Positions 8,197-16,955 of a stretch of 64,000 nucleotides of DNA are shown one piece after another (positions within the stretch are counted from its first letter, which is position 1; each line of letters opens with the position of its first letter). The notes beneath the pieces were generated by a model. That model saw nothing but the letters and a program-made list of their open reading frames with translations, made no database searches and had not been told where the DNA came from. The stretch is from Bacillus pseudomycoides (lineage in GTDB: Bacteria > Bacillota > Bacilli > Bacillales > Bacillaceae_G), in assembly GCF_022811845.1 (NCBI RefSeq), contig NZ_CP064266.1, positions 3,906,001 to 3,970,000 on the forward strand, given 5' to 3'. A program made the position numbers and the translations under genes.

Positions 8197-8497
8197 AATA
8201 ACTTATAACAAAAATGGCAATGAAGAGAAGAGTAGTTAAGAATGATTGCATACAGAGAACTCCGGTAGCTGAGAAGGAGGAGTAAGAATCTTAATGAAAA
8301 AAGACTTGGAGCTGCGCATGGAACTAACTTGTTTAGAGATGATGCGATGGGTTCTCCCGTTATAGAGATAGGGTATAAGCAAATTTTGCCGTACTTGAAG
8401 AGATTAATATGGTGACGTATTAATAAACTGAGGTGGTACCACGAAGTGAACAACTCTCGTCCTCAAGATGAACAATCTTGGGGGTGGGAGTTTTTTT
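8197..8497 (+). promoter_or_regulatory. T-box riboswitch with terminator, upstream of lysK
   Basis: The leader holds the T-box core AGGTGGTACCACG (8431-8443), whose TGG pairs with the tRNA acceptor end. A terminator with stem 8454-8490 and T7 tail follows. The purine-rich stem I region lies at about 8215-8320. AAG in GAGTAAGAATC near 8284 is a candidate specifier codon, but I could not fold stem I with certainty. Uncharged cognate tRNA stabilises the antiterminator and turns lysK on. A T-box on B. cereus class I lysyl-tRNA synthetase is established, reported to respond partly to tRNA-Asn. Confidence 0.92.
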
Positions 8498-8550
8498 GTT
8501 TTGAAAAAGAAGTTAGAGAATAAATATTAGATTTCATAGAGGTGAATTGT

Positions 8551-10110
8551 ATGCACTGGGCTTATCAAATAGCACATGAACTGATTCGAAAATATCCAAA
8601 TAAAGAAACATTTGTATGTGCATCTGGAATTAGTCCTTCCGGGTCTGTTCATATAGGTAATTTCCGAGAAATCATAACGACATATTTTGTTGTAAGAGCA
8701 CTTCAAGATTTAGGAAAAAAGACACGATTTATATTTTCATGGGATGATTATGACCGGTTTAGAAAAGTTCCGAAAAACATTGATCCATCATTTGAGAAAT
8801 ATATAGGCATGCCATACTGTGATATTCCAGATCCATATGGTTGTCATAAATCGTATGCAGAGCATTTTGAAAAAGAATTTGAAAAATCGTTGGAGGCTTT
8901 TGGAATTGAAGTGGGGTTTATTTATCAGCATCAAGAATATAGAGCTGGTCGATATAATCAACAAATACTCCAGGCATTAAAACGAAGAAAAGAAATCTAT
9001 GATGTATTAATGAAATTTAAAACGGGTGAACCATCTGAAGAAGAGCGAGAGAAGTTTTATCCAATTACGCTATATTGCGAGCGATGCGAGAAAGATGCAA
9101 CGAAAATAACAAATTTTGATGAAACATCGGAAACAATCCGATATGAGTGTGAATGTGGAAAGCATAATACATTAGCGGTAATGAAAACGAGTCTTATGAA
9201 ATTAAATTGGAAAATTGATTGGCCGATGAGGTGGATGGTTGAAGATGTAATTTTTGAACCGGGAGGTAGAGATCATTCGGCTGAAACAGGTAGCTACAAT
9301 GTTTCAAAGGAGATAGCTAGTGAAATTTTTAATTATGAGGCACCGAATTATGTTGCCTATGATTTTATTGGTATAAAAGGTGATAGTCAAAAAATGTCAA
9401 GTTCTGCTGGGAATATTATTACTCCGAGTGAGTTATTGAATGTGTATTTGCCAGAAGTTATTCTATTTATGTTTTCAAAATATAAGCCAAATGCTGCATT
9501 CCATATTGGTATGGATGAGGATGTACTTCGGAATTATACAGAGTATGAAAGATGTATGGAAAGTTATCAAAATAAGAAGCTAAATAATGAAGAGTTATGT
9601 GATGCAATTAAGCTTTCGAGTGTTAGTGATGAAAGTACCAGCTTACCAAAATTTAATCAAGTCGCAGGTGTCTTGCCGTTGGTGAACTTCGATACTCGTA
9701 TTTTACAAGAGGTATTAGCGAAAGTGGATGTAGATTATAGCTTGATTGGCATTATGAAAATAAGTAATCGTGTAGGATACTGGATTCGAAATTTGCAGCC
9801 TCAAAAAATAATGGAAGTGAATCAAGAGAAGAATTGGGAGTTTTACGAAACATTAGAAGATGTACAGAAAAAATGGATTTTAGAAGTTTGTGAAATGGTT
9901 CGTACGAATGCTGATAGTTCAAATTTAATGGAGCGGATATACGCAATTTGCCAGAATGAAAATAAAAAGATAATGAAAGAAAATCAAAAATCACTTTTTA
10001 GAATCATTTATAGGCTTGTTATTAATCAGCCCAGTGGTCCACGAATACCACTACTTATACATGTAATAGGGGTTGAAAAAATGGTGTCATTATTAGATTT
10101 TTGTAAATAA
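8551..10110 (+). CDS. lysK: Class I lysyl-tRNA synthetase
   Basis: 519 residues. ATG 8551 follows GAGGTGA with ideal spacing, so the in-frame GTG at 8542 is inside the ribosome binding site. Class I Rossmann-fold signatures: HIGN at residues 34-37 and KMSSS at 281-285. A CxxC...CxC zinc-like motif (CERCEKD... CECGK) lies in the insert near residue 190. This is the archaeal-type LysRS1, unrelated to the usual bacterial class II LysRS2, and in B. cereus an accessory, T-box-regulated enzyme. It probably derives from ancient transfer. Confidence 0.97.
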   Translation: MHWAYQIAHELIRKYPNKETFVCASGISPSGSVHIGNFREIITTYFVVRALQDLGKKTRFIFSWDDYDRFRKVPKNIDPSFEKYIGMPYCDIPDPYGCHKSYAEHFEKEFEKSLEAFGIEVGFIYQHQEYRAGRYNQQILQALKRRKEIYDVLMKFKTGEPSEEEREKFYPITLYCERCEKDATKITNFDETSETIRYECECGKHNTLAVMKTSLMKLNWKIDWPMRWMVEDVIFEPGGRDHSAETGSYNVSKEIASEIFNYEAPNYVAYDFIGIKGDSQKMSSSAGNIITPSELLNVYLPEVILFMFSKYKPNAAFHIGMDEDVLRNYTEYERCMESYQNKKLNNEELCDAIKLSSVSDESTSLPKFNQVAGVLPLVNFDTRILQEVLAKVDVDYSLIGIMKISNRVGYWIRNLQPQKIMEVNQEKNWEFYETLEDVQKKWILEVCEMVRTNADSSNLMERIYAICQNENKKIMKENQKSLFRIIYRLVINQPSGPRIPLLIHVIGVEKMVSLLDFCK

Positions 10111-10217
10111 GTAGGATAGGGTATTACCTCAAGTGAAAATTATGTTGTTAAACTGTGTTTGAGGTGATTAGTAGCATACTAATAATTAAAAAGATTTTTA
10201 AGTAGTATAACTAAAGA

Positions 10218-10250
10218 TGCAAGGGCTTGTGTATATATGAGTCCTTGCAT
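10218..10250 (+). terminator. Probable bidirectional terminator between lysK and the convergent methyltransferase
   Basis: TGCAAGGGCT (10218-10227) pairs with AGTCCTTGCA (10240-10249), but the T tract is weak. Confidence 0.5.
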
Positions 10251-10282
10251 TCTTAAGATTGTAGCCTCGAATTTCTAAGGTT

Positions 10283-10921
10283 TTATTTAATTAACTGCCC
10301 CATGCATACTATCCCATTAGAACGATTTCCGTTCATTGTTATATATTCCACTTTCTCATATGCTAGCTGTTTAAAATCTTTCATCCATTCCTTTACTTGT
10401 TCTTCATTATGATGACGTAAAATTGCTCCATCGGGTAATTCGAATACACCATATATATCATATTTCTGATAGAATTGATCGTATCGTTTTACATTACGAT
10501 CATCTTGATTTAATAGAAAGTCATTAATATAGAGCACTCCATTAGGTTTTAAGATTCTTTTAATTTCATCTGAAATTTCTTTTTGTTCTTCATTACTATG
10601 AACACAAGTTAGTACTGCAAATAATAGTACAGAGTCAAAAAAGTTATCAGGAAATGCTAGTTTTTTATCTTCAACGACACTAAAATGAATACTCGTATCG
10701 TCTAATTTTGCTCGTTTGATCATTTCTTCTGAGAAGTCAACGCCATAAAGATGGGGAAAATGTGCTTTTCTTAACTCGCGTAATGTTCGCCCGTATCCAC
10801 ATCCATAGTCTAAAATAGTAGCTCCTTGCTTTACATGTGTTTGAAATAAATCAAATCGAAAAGGGGTAGTAAATTGCTTTTCATGTGCGACCTCGTTCCA
10901 ATATTGTTTTTGCTGTTTCAT
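10283..10921 (-). CDS. Class I SAM-dependent methyltransferase
   Basis: 212 residues. Motif I ATILDYGCGYGRTLREL at ~34-50, acidic residue of motif II in LYGVDFSEEMIKRA, then VVEDKKLAFPDNFFDSVLLF (motifs III/IV) and LKPNGVLYINDF (post-motif). It belongs to the ubiquinone/menaquinone-methyltransferase-like superfamily. The substrate is unknown. It is a single gene, convergent with lysK. Confidence 0.88.
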   Translation of the reverse strand: MKQQKQYWNEVAHEKQFTTPFRFDLFQTHVKQGATILDYGCGYGRTLRELRKAHFPHLYGVDFSEEMIKRAKLDDTSIHFSVVEDKKLAFPDNFFDSVLLFAVLTCVHSNEEQKEISDEIKRILKPNGVLYINDFLLNQDDRNVKRYDQFYQKYDIYGVFELPDGAILRHHNEEQVKEWMKDFKQLAYEKVEYITMNGNRSNGIVCMGQLIK

Positions 10922-11073
10922 TAGTTACCCTATTCCTTTCTTGTAATTTTCATTTGATTATAGTATTAAAAATAGACTTTGAAAATACTGAATTTTTTGT
11001 TATGAGAAATTTGAATATAAAAAGAAATGATATTTAAATTAACTTATAACAAACTTGTATTTTAAAAGGGAGG

Positions 11074-11100
11074 AAAGGGGATGTAAAAGCATCCCTTTTT
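11074..11100 (-). terminator. Terminator after the DesKR-like pair
   Basis: AGGGATG/CATCCCT hairpin with A and T tracts on either side, usable in both directions; it lies just beyond the regulator stop. Confidence 0.75.
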
Positions 11101-11117
11101 CTACACCGCATCTTACA

Positions 11118-11723
11118 TTATATCCATCCTTTTTCATCAGCAATACGAATGGCTTGAAATCTTGATTCAGCTTCAAGTTTTTGAATGGAAGATGATAAAT
11201 AATTTCTAACAGTTCCGTTTGTTAAATACAATGTTTTACCGATTTCTCTCGTTGTCATTCCGTTTTTAACCATACGGAGTATTTCCATTTCACGGGCAGT
11301 TAGTGGGTTATCTTCTTTTAAAAATATCGTAGCAGCTAGGTCTGTACTTACTACACGTTCACCATTCATTACTTTATGAATCGCTTTAATAAGAAATTCA
11401 ATTGGTTCGTCCTTTAGTAAATATGCTTCTACTTTTGCGTCCATCGCTTTTTGTAAGTATCCTGGACGAGCAAAAGTTGTAACAATCATTATTTTGCAGG
11501 GATGTCCCATAGTTCTTAATTTTTCTGCAATTTCCAGTCCAGTGATGTCAGGAATCTCGATATCAAGAAGACGCACATCGGGTTGTTGTTTTGTAATAAT
11601 GTTCCAAGCATCTAGCCCATTTGAAACTTCTGCAACCACTTCAATGTCCTCTTCTAGTTTTAATAAAGAAACGAGGGCTCCGCGAAGCATCTTTTGATCT
11701 TCCGCAATTACGATACGAATCAT
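11118..11723 (-). CDS. NarL/DesR-family response regulator
   Basis: 201 residues. Receiver domain 1-120 with Glu8/Asp9, phosphoacceptor Asp54 (VRLLDIEIPD), Thr82 in VTTFAR and Lys104. LuxR-type HTH at ~135-195 (NPLTAREMEILRMVKNGMTT... NGTVRNYLSS). The partner kinase lies 34 bp upstream in the same operon. DesR-like regulators often control membrane-lipid or ABC exporter genes, but none is adjacent here, so the target is probably elsewhere. Confidence 0.93.
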   Translation of the reverse strand: MIRIVIAEDQKMLRGALVSLLKLEEDIEVVAEVSNGLDAWNIITKQQPDVRLLDIEIPDITGLEIAEKLRTMGHPCKIMIVTTFARPGYLQKAMDAKVEAYLLKDEPIEFLIKAIHKVMNGERVVSTDLAATIFLKEDNPLTAREMEILRMVKNGMTTREIGKTLYLTNGTVRNYLSSSIQKLEAESRFQAIRIADEKGWI

Positions 11724-11757
11724 TTTACTGCCGCCTTTCTTGTATCGTTTTACAAGG

Positions 11758-12876
11758 CTAATTTGTTTTTACTAGGTTTGTTGAAATAGGTATCCTTAAA
11801 ATAATCGTTGTGCCGTTGTTTCTTAATGTATGTATATCTACTGTGCCTTGTATCATCTTCATTCGTTCCCGAATTGATTGAACTCCGAATCCAAGTGACT
11901 CATGTTGAAAGCCAATTCCATCGTCGTTTATTTTTATTTGAAACCATTTTGTATCCATTTCTTGAACGATTTTACAGTGCTTTGCTTGGCTATGCCTTAG
12001 AAGATTTGTAATGGCTTCTCTTATAGAGAGAGCAACCATTGTTTCCGCAACATTTGATAGAAAAGGTGCTTTTCCGTTTGCATTAATTGTGAATTGGATA
12101 CCGGCTGTATGTAATAGCTCACGTAGGTGATTTAATTCACTTTCAATTGATATATATTTCATATCAGTAACAAGTTCACGTACTTGTTTTAATGCAAAAC
12201 GTGATGTATCTAAAATATCATTTAATTCTTGTTTTGCTTGTGAGGGATCCTTTTCTATTAATCGTATTGTCAGTTCACTTTTCAGTTTAATCATTGTTAA
12301 TGTTTGTCCGAGTGTATCATGAAGGTCTCTCGCAATGCGGTGTCTTTCTTCTTCTTGAATATATCTTTCAATTTGAGAGTTTGCGGCGCTTAGCTCTTTT
12401 TGTAAAGATTTTGCTTTTTCCCGGATATGGATGACAAATGGCTGTACAAGTTGAAGAATAAAGGCAAGAAGCAAAGAAGTTTTTAATATGGAAAAAGGGT
12501 GACCAAAGGTATACCAACTAACTAGAAAAAACATCATTGCGATGCCTGCTGTACCTATACTGATATACAATTTAGATTGAGCTCTTCCTAATAAATTCCC
12601 GATGATAAAACCATACAAAAGTAGCCATGATTCGATGAGTATTGCAAGTAGTGCAAATAATAAGCAGCTACATAAACTGGAAAGGAGAAGGCGCCAATCT
12701 TTATACCACAATTCGAAGTAAAAAGATAACAAAACGAGCAGTAAAAGAACAATTTTTAAGAATAAGTTAATGCTCGTTTCTGTTCGAATTACATTGTAAA
12801 TTAAAAGAACAATAAAAATAATATCTAAGTATAAGTACTTTTCGATTTGATCGTGTGGATAAATTTTTTTTAACAT
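11758..12876 (-). CDS. DesK-like sensor histidine kinase
   Basis: 372 residues. The N-terminal ~150 residues are four to six closely spaced transmembrane helices with almost no extracellular part, then a coiled linker. The HisKA_3 box RHRIARDLHDTLGQTL carries the phosphoryl His. HATPase_c: N-box REAITNLLRHSQAKH, G1 INDDGIGF, G2 GFGVQSIRERM. The architecture suggests sensing of a membrane property or a membrane-active compound. First gene of the two-gene operon; AGGAGG-type site before its ATG. Confidence 0.93.
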   Translation of the reverse strand: MLKKIYPHDQIEKYLYLDIIFIVLLIYNVIRTETSINLFLKIVLLLLVLLSFYFELWYKDWRLLLSSLCSCLLFALLAILIESWLLLYGFIIGNLLGRAQSKLYISIGTAGIAMMFFLVSWYTFGHPFSILKTSLLLAFILQLVQPFVIHIREKAKSLQKELSAANSQIERYIQEEERHRIARDLHDTLGQTLTMIKLKSELTIRLIEKDPSQAKQELNDILDTSRFALKQVRELVTDMKYISIESELNHLRELLHTAGIQFTINANGKAPFLSNVAETMVALSIREAITNLLRHSQAKHCKIVQEMDTKWFQIKINDDGIGFQHESLGFGVQSIRERMKMIQGTVDIHTLRNNGTTIILRIPISTNLVKTN

Positions 12877-12958
12877 TCTACTTTCCTCCTACAAAGAGGG
12901 AATAAGGCTTTGTAATAAATCCTATTTCAGGGTAAAGCCCACAAAATCTTAAAAGTAA

Positions 12959-12997
12959 CGATTCTCAGTGGAAATGGTGAAGTCCCACTAAGAATCG
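12959..12997 (-). terminator. Terminator after the DUF418 gene
   Basis: CGATTCT-AGTGG type stem, arms 12959-12971 and 12985-12997 with one mismatch, directly after the stop at 13001. The T tract on the minus strand is modest. Confidence 0.6.
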
Positions 12998-13000
12998 CTT

Positions 13001-14143
13001 TTACTTAATTAAACCAGCTGTGTATCTTCTGGCAGCTTCCATTGGTCCGTACTTAAATCTATTCAGCCAAAATGTTGCGAAGTAAATTTCAAAGAGACAG
13101 ATACAGATCCAAATAAAGACAATCGATAATGAGTTCAATTTCCCACCAAGGCCGAAGCCCCAACCGTAAAAGAGAATGGAAGAAAGAATATTTTGAAGAA
13201 CATAACAGCTAAGAGACATCTTTCCTACATTTTCAAGGCGTTGCCATAACCAAAAATGTTCAACTCTTTCTATCATTTTAGCAATCAATGCAATATACAA
13301 AATAGAAAGGAAAGGTGCAAATAAATAACGAGCTGGTAAATCGAAAACACCACCTGGAATAAAGATTAATAGATTGAGAGGGATGCCAATCATAATACCG
13401 ATTTTAAGCATTTTTGTGCGAATTCTTTTTCCATTTTCATCAGGGGAGAAAGCGCCAGCGCGCATAAGACGTATCCCGAATAAGAATAAGAAAATATTCA
13501 TTGGGATAACAAAAATTACTTCCAGTCGATTTGCGATAAAGTTTGTTAGTCGATAATGGATTTGTTCAAACCAAGTTCCATCACTATAAAGAGCTACAAT
13601 TTCATTAGCGTTACCTAGTGAAATGCTACCTCCTATGAATTTTAAATACATAAATATAGCAAGAATGACAAGCATAGCAGCTCCGTGAAAGATACCTATC
13701 ACTTTCATAGCACGATTAATCCATTTGTCACCACGTTTAATAATAAAAGCAACAATAATTGCGGTTATTCCATAGCTCATTAAAATATCATATTCCATAA
13801 CCAAAGTGAAATGAATGAAACCTTCTAATAAAAGTATAAAAGAAGTCCATAGGTAAACGCCAGGCCATGTATTGCCTTTGCGTAAAGATTGTTGGTATTT
13901 CAATTCAAGTCCTACACCAAACATAATTGTTAATAAACCGAGAAGTTTACCGTTTACTAAAAATAAAACGAACAGCCGAATAAAATCATTAAGTGATGTC
14001 CACCAAATTGCATGATCGAACGTAAAGATATAAGAAATATCCCCTAGATATGCAAAAATCCAAATATTCGTACCAAGTGTTCCTAACACAGCAAAGCCCC
14101 TTAATATATCAAGCAAACGAATTCTTTTGTTGTTATTTCTCAT
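13001..14143 (-). CDS. DUF418-family multi-pass membrane protein
   Basis: 380 residues from ATG 14143, preceded by AGAGGAAA. The longer frame to 14233 adds 30 residues with no ribosome binding site. RIRLLDILRGFAVLGTLGTN is the typical DUF418/YeiB opening, followed by about ten transmembrane helices. The C-terminal DUF418 part contains KMSLSCYVLQNILSSI and YGPMEAARR. Members are membrane proteins of unknown, possibly transport or acyl-transfer function. Divergent from the BceRS-like genes. Confidence 0.9.
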   Translation of the reverse strand: MRNNNKRIRLLDILRGFAVLGTLGTNIWIFAYLGDISYIFTFDHAIWWTSLNDFIRLFVLFLVNGKLLGLLTIMFGVGLELKYQQSLRKGNTWPGVYLWTSFILLLEGFIHFTLVMEYDILMSYGITAIIVAFIIKRGDKWINRAMKVIGIFHGAAMLVILAIFMYLKFIGGSISLGNANEIVALYSDGTWFEQIHYRLTNFIANRLEVIFVIPMNIFLFLFGIRLMRAGAFSPDENGKRIRTKMLKIGIMIGIPLNLLIFIPGGVFDLPARYLFAPFLSILYIALIAKMIERVEHFWLWQRLENVGKMSLSCYVLQNILSSILFYGWGFGLGGKLNSLSIVFIWICICLFEIYFATFWLNRFKYGPMEAARRYTAGLIK

Positions 14144-14352
14144 TATTTTCCTCTTTTCTAATGATTTTGTCATTATTGTATCTTTAAAAAGGAATGTTTT
14201 GTATGCACAGTTGTCAGTTAAAGCAAATGACACCTGTCATATAGGCGAAAAAATGAAGTGTTTAAATCGTCATGCAATGAATTCTTAAAAATAAGTAAGA
14301 AAAAATATGGTAGTATATGCTTACGTAGAGATTATAAGAAAGGAATGAAAAC

Positions 14353-15060
14353 ATGGTTAAAATTATGATTGTGGAAGATGATCCTAAAATTGCGGAATTA
14401 TTATCTTCTTATATCGAGAAATACGGGTATCAAGCAATTGTTATTGTTGATTTTCAACGTGTATTAGATATTTTTTTACAGGAAAAACCAGAATTAGTGC
14501 TACTAGATATTAATTTACCAAGTTTCGATGGATATTATTGGTGCAGGCAAATCCGCGCTATTTCTACGTGTCCTATTTTATTTATTTCAGCTCGTGAAGG
14601 AACAATGGATCAAGTGATGGCACTAGAAAATGGTGGGGATGATTATATTCCAAAGCCGTTTCATTATGAAGTTGTAATGGCAAAAATTCGTAGTCAACTA
14701 AGGCGTGCATATGGAGACTATGCACCAAAAATAGAAGAACGAATGATTGAACAGCAAGGGCTTACTTTGTTTCCGGAGCGTTTAGTATTACAATTACGTA
14801 ATCAAGAAATTGATGTAACAAGAAATGAAGCGATTTTGTTAGAAATGTTAATGAAAAATTATCCGCGCGTTGTAAGTAGAGAAGTGTTATTGAACAAACT
14901 TTGGGATAGCGAATCATATGTTGATGATAATACACTAAGTGTGAATACAACGCGTGTTCGGAAAAAATTACAAGCATTAGGTATTCAAGGGGCAATTGAA
15001 ACCATTCGTAGTGTCGGTTATCGATTACATATAACATGGGAAATCGGTGGAGAAAAATGA
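14353..15060 (+). CDS. BceR-like OmpR-family response regulator
   Basis: 235 residues. Receiver domain with Asp8/Asp9 (VEDDPK) and phosphoacceptor Asp52 (LVLLDINLP), then a C-terminal winged helix (VTRNEAILLEMLMKNYPR... YVDDNTLSVNTTRVRKKL, IRSVGYRL). Its last four bases ATGA overlap the kinase start. With the intramembrane-sensing kinase and the ABC transporter downstream it forms a Bce-type module. A TTACA-N4-TGTAA site ahead of the transporter genes is its likely target. Confidence 0.95.
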   Translation: MVKIMIVEDDPKIAELLSSYIEKYGYQAIVIVDFQRVLDIFLQEKPELVLLDINLPSFDGYYWCRQIRAISTCPILFISAREGTMDQVMALENGGDDYIPKPFHYEVVMAKIRSQLRRAYGDYAPKIEERMIEQQGLTLFPERLVLQLRNQEIDVTRNEAILLEMLMKNYPRVVSREVLLNKLWDSESYVDDNTLSVNTTRVRKKLQALGIQGAIETIRSVGYRLHITWEIGGEK

Positions 15061-16040
15061 TAAAACTATTTATACGTGAGCATATTCCGCTTCTATGTTT
15101 TACAACTTTCCAGTTCATCGCCATTTTTCTTGTTTATTGGTTTGATGGCTATCGTCATATGACAACTGCGCTTTATGCAATGTTTTTAGGAGTATGTTTT
15201 TTGCTTGCGTATTTACTATATCGCTATTTTACGCATAAGTCTTTTTATGAGAGGTTAGCAAATCCGATGCAATCATTAGATGAATCTGTACAAAAATCAG
15301 ATTTTGCAGTCCTGTCTATTGCGTTACATGAGTTATTAGAAGTACAATACCGTCATTATCAGAATCAGTTACAAGTGCAGGAACGTAAAAATGAGGAGCA
15401 TTTAACTTTTATGAATCAATGGATTCATAAAATGAAAACACCTTTATCTGTTATTGAATTGATTACACAAGATGAAGTTGATTCTAGATTTGAGAGTATC
15501 GGTGAAGAAGCAGATAAATTAAAAAAGGGATTAGAAATGGCTCTATATGTGGCACGTCTAGAAATGTTCACACAAGATTTCTACGTAGAAAGAGTGCAAT
15601 TATACAAGTTGGTAAATGAAGTAATACATGAACATAAGCGCTTTTTCATCCGGAATTTTGTATATCCAGAAGTTAATATTGAAAAAGACATCATGGTAGA
15701 AAGTGATGTGAAATGGCTTCAATTTTTAGTTGGTCAAATTCTATCTAACGCAATTAAGTATTCAGCGGGCAGTAGAGAAAAAATTATAATGAAAGCATAT
15801 AACGTAGACAAGACTGTCATCTTAGAAGTAAGGGATTTTGGAGTAGGTATACCAAAACAAGATATACCACGAGTGTTTCAACCATTCTTTACAGGAGAAA
15901 ATGGCAGAGATTTTAAAGAGTCTACAGGAATGGGACTATATCTTGTGCATGAAATTGCAAATCATTTAGGTCATAAAGTAGAAGTGCATTCTGAAGTTGG
16001 AAAAGGGACAACTGTACGAATTATTTTCTATATCTCATAA
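15057..16040 (+). CDS. BceS-like intramembrane-sensing histidine kinase
   Basis: 327 residues. ATG 15057 overlaps the regulator stop (ATGA) and follows GGTGGAG, so an upstream in-frame start at 15036 is not used. Two transmembrane helices (LLCFTTFQFIAIFLVYW and FLGVCFLLAYLLYRYF) are separated by only about ten residues. That is the hallmark of kinases that take their signal from the partner ABC transporter rather than sensing directly. Phosphoacceptor His lies in WIHKMKTPLSVIEL; N-box QILSNAIKYS, G1 VRDFGVGIP, G2 STGMGLYLV. Confidence 0.95.
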   Translation: MIKLFIREHIPLLCFTTFQFIAIFLVYWFDGYRHMTTALYAMFLGVCFLLAYLLYRYFTHKSFYERLANPMQSLDESVQKSDFAVLSIALHELLEVQYRHYQNQLQVQERKNEEHLTFMNQWIHKMKTPLSVIELITQDEVDSRFESIGEEADKLKKGLEMALYVARLEMFTQDFYVERVQLYKLVNEVIHEHKRFFIRNFVYPEVNIEKDIMVESDVKWLQFLVGQILSNAIKYSAGSREKIIMKAYNVDKTVILEVRDFGVGIPKQDIPRVFQPFFTGENGRDFKESTGMGLYLVHEIANHLGHKVEVHSEVGKGTTVRIIFYIS

Positions 16041-16077
16041 AAAGCTGATGAAATAGACTTTTTCATCAGCTTTTTTT
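16041..16077 (+). terminator. Terminator between BceRS-like and BceAB-like genes
   Basis: AAAGCTGATGAAA/TTTCATCAGCTTT stem followed by T7, 1 bp after the kinase stop. The regulator-kinase pair is thus a separate transcript from the transporter. Confidence 0.9.
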
Positions 16078-16083
16078 AGAAAT

Positions 16084-16099
16084 CTTACAAAGTTGTAAG
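16084..16099 (+). promoter_or_regulatory. BceR-type operator of the ABC transporter operon
   Basis: CTTACAAAGTTGTAAG is an inverted repeat with 7-bp arms and contains TTACA-N4-TGTAA, the published binding pattern (TNACA-N4-TGTAA) for BceR-like regulators. It lies about 100 bp before the ATPase gene. Confidence 0.82.
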
Positions 16100-16184
16100 G
16101 TAAATGAAAGACGAATCAATATGAGATGTAAGATAACTCCTTTACACTTCAAACTAAGCAGAATAAATGAAAGGAGAATGTGGT

Positions 16185-16955
16185 ATGGAAATATTGCAGG
16201 CGAAAGGGATTAGTAAAGTATATAAGGGGAAAGTTCCTTATAAAGCTCTTACTGATATTGATTTATCTATTCAGGAGGGGGAGTTCGTTGGTATTATGGG
16301 ACCGTCTGGCAGTGGAAAAACAACATTGTTAAATATGGTATCGACGATTGATTCACCAACATCAGGTGAAATTTTAATAAATGGAACGAATCCTTTTCAG
16401 TTATCATCTGAAAAATTAGCATTATTTCGTCGTCAACAATTAGGATTTGTTTTTCAGTCATTTAATCTTCTCAGTACGCTTACCGTAAAAGAAAATATTG
16501 TGTTGCCAATGACGTTAGATGGAGTGGCTGTAAAGGAAATGAATAAGCGGGTGGAAGAAGTTGCAGAAAAGTTAGGCATTCTGGATATTTTGCATAAAAG
16601 AACATATGAAATTTCAGGTGGTCAAGCACAGCGAACCGCAATTGCTCGTGCAATCATTCATAAGCCACAATTGTTATTAGCGGATGAACCTACGGGAAAC
16701 TTAGATTCTAAGTCTTCGAATGATGTGATGGGTATGTTAGAAGAACTGAACAAGAAAGAACGTGCAACGATGATGCTTGTTACCCATGACCCATATGCAG
16801 CGAGCTATTGTAGTCGCGTTATCTTTATTAAAGACGGTGAATTGTATAATGAAATTTACTGCGGTGAAAGTAGACAAGCTTTTTACCAAAAGATTATGGA
16901 TGTTCTCTCTTTGTTAGGAGGGAAAAGGCATGACTTTTCGTCAATTCGCGTTTAA
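16185..16955 (+). CDS. BceA-like ABC transporter ATP-binding protein
   Basis: 256 residues from ATG 16185; AAGGAGAA at 16171-16178 gives correct spacing, so the in-frame ATG 16167 is rejected. Walker A GPSGSGKTT at ~36-44, Q-loop FVFQSFNLLSTLT, signature ISGGQAQRTAIARA, Walker B LLLADEPTGNLDS, and the His of the H-loop in VTHDPYAA. This is the MacB/LolD-type ATPase class. It powers the large permease that follows, and their ends overlap by 26 bp. Confidence 0.96.
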   Translation: MEILQAKGISKVYKGKVPYKALTDIDLSIQEGEFVGIMGPSGSGKTTLLNMVSTIDSPTSGEILINGTNPFQLSSEKLALFRRQQLGFVFQSFNLLSTLTVKENIVLPMTLDGVAVKEMNKRVEEVAEKLGILDILHKRTYEISGGQAQRTAIARAIIHKPQLLLADEPTGNLDSKSSNDVMGMLEELNKKERATMMLVTHDPYAASYCSRVIFIKDGELYNEIYCGESRQAFYQKIMDVLSLLGGKRHDFSSIRV

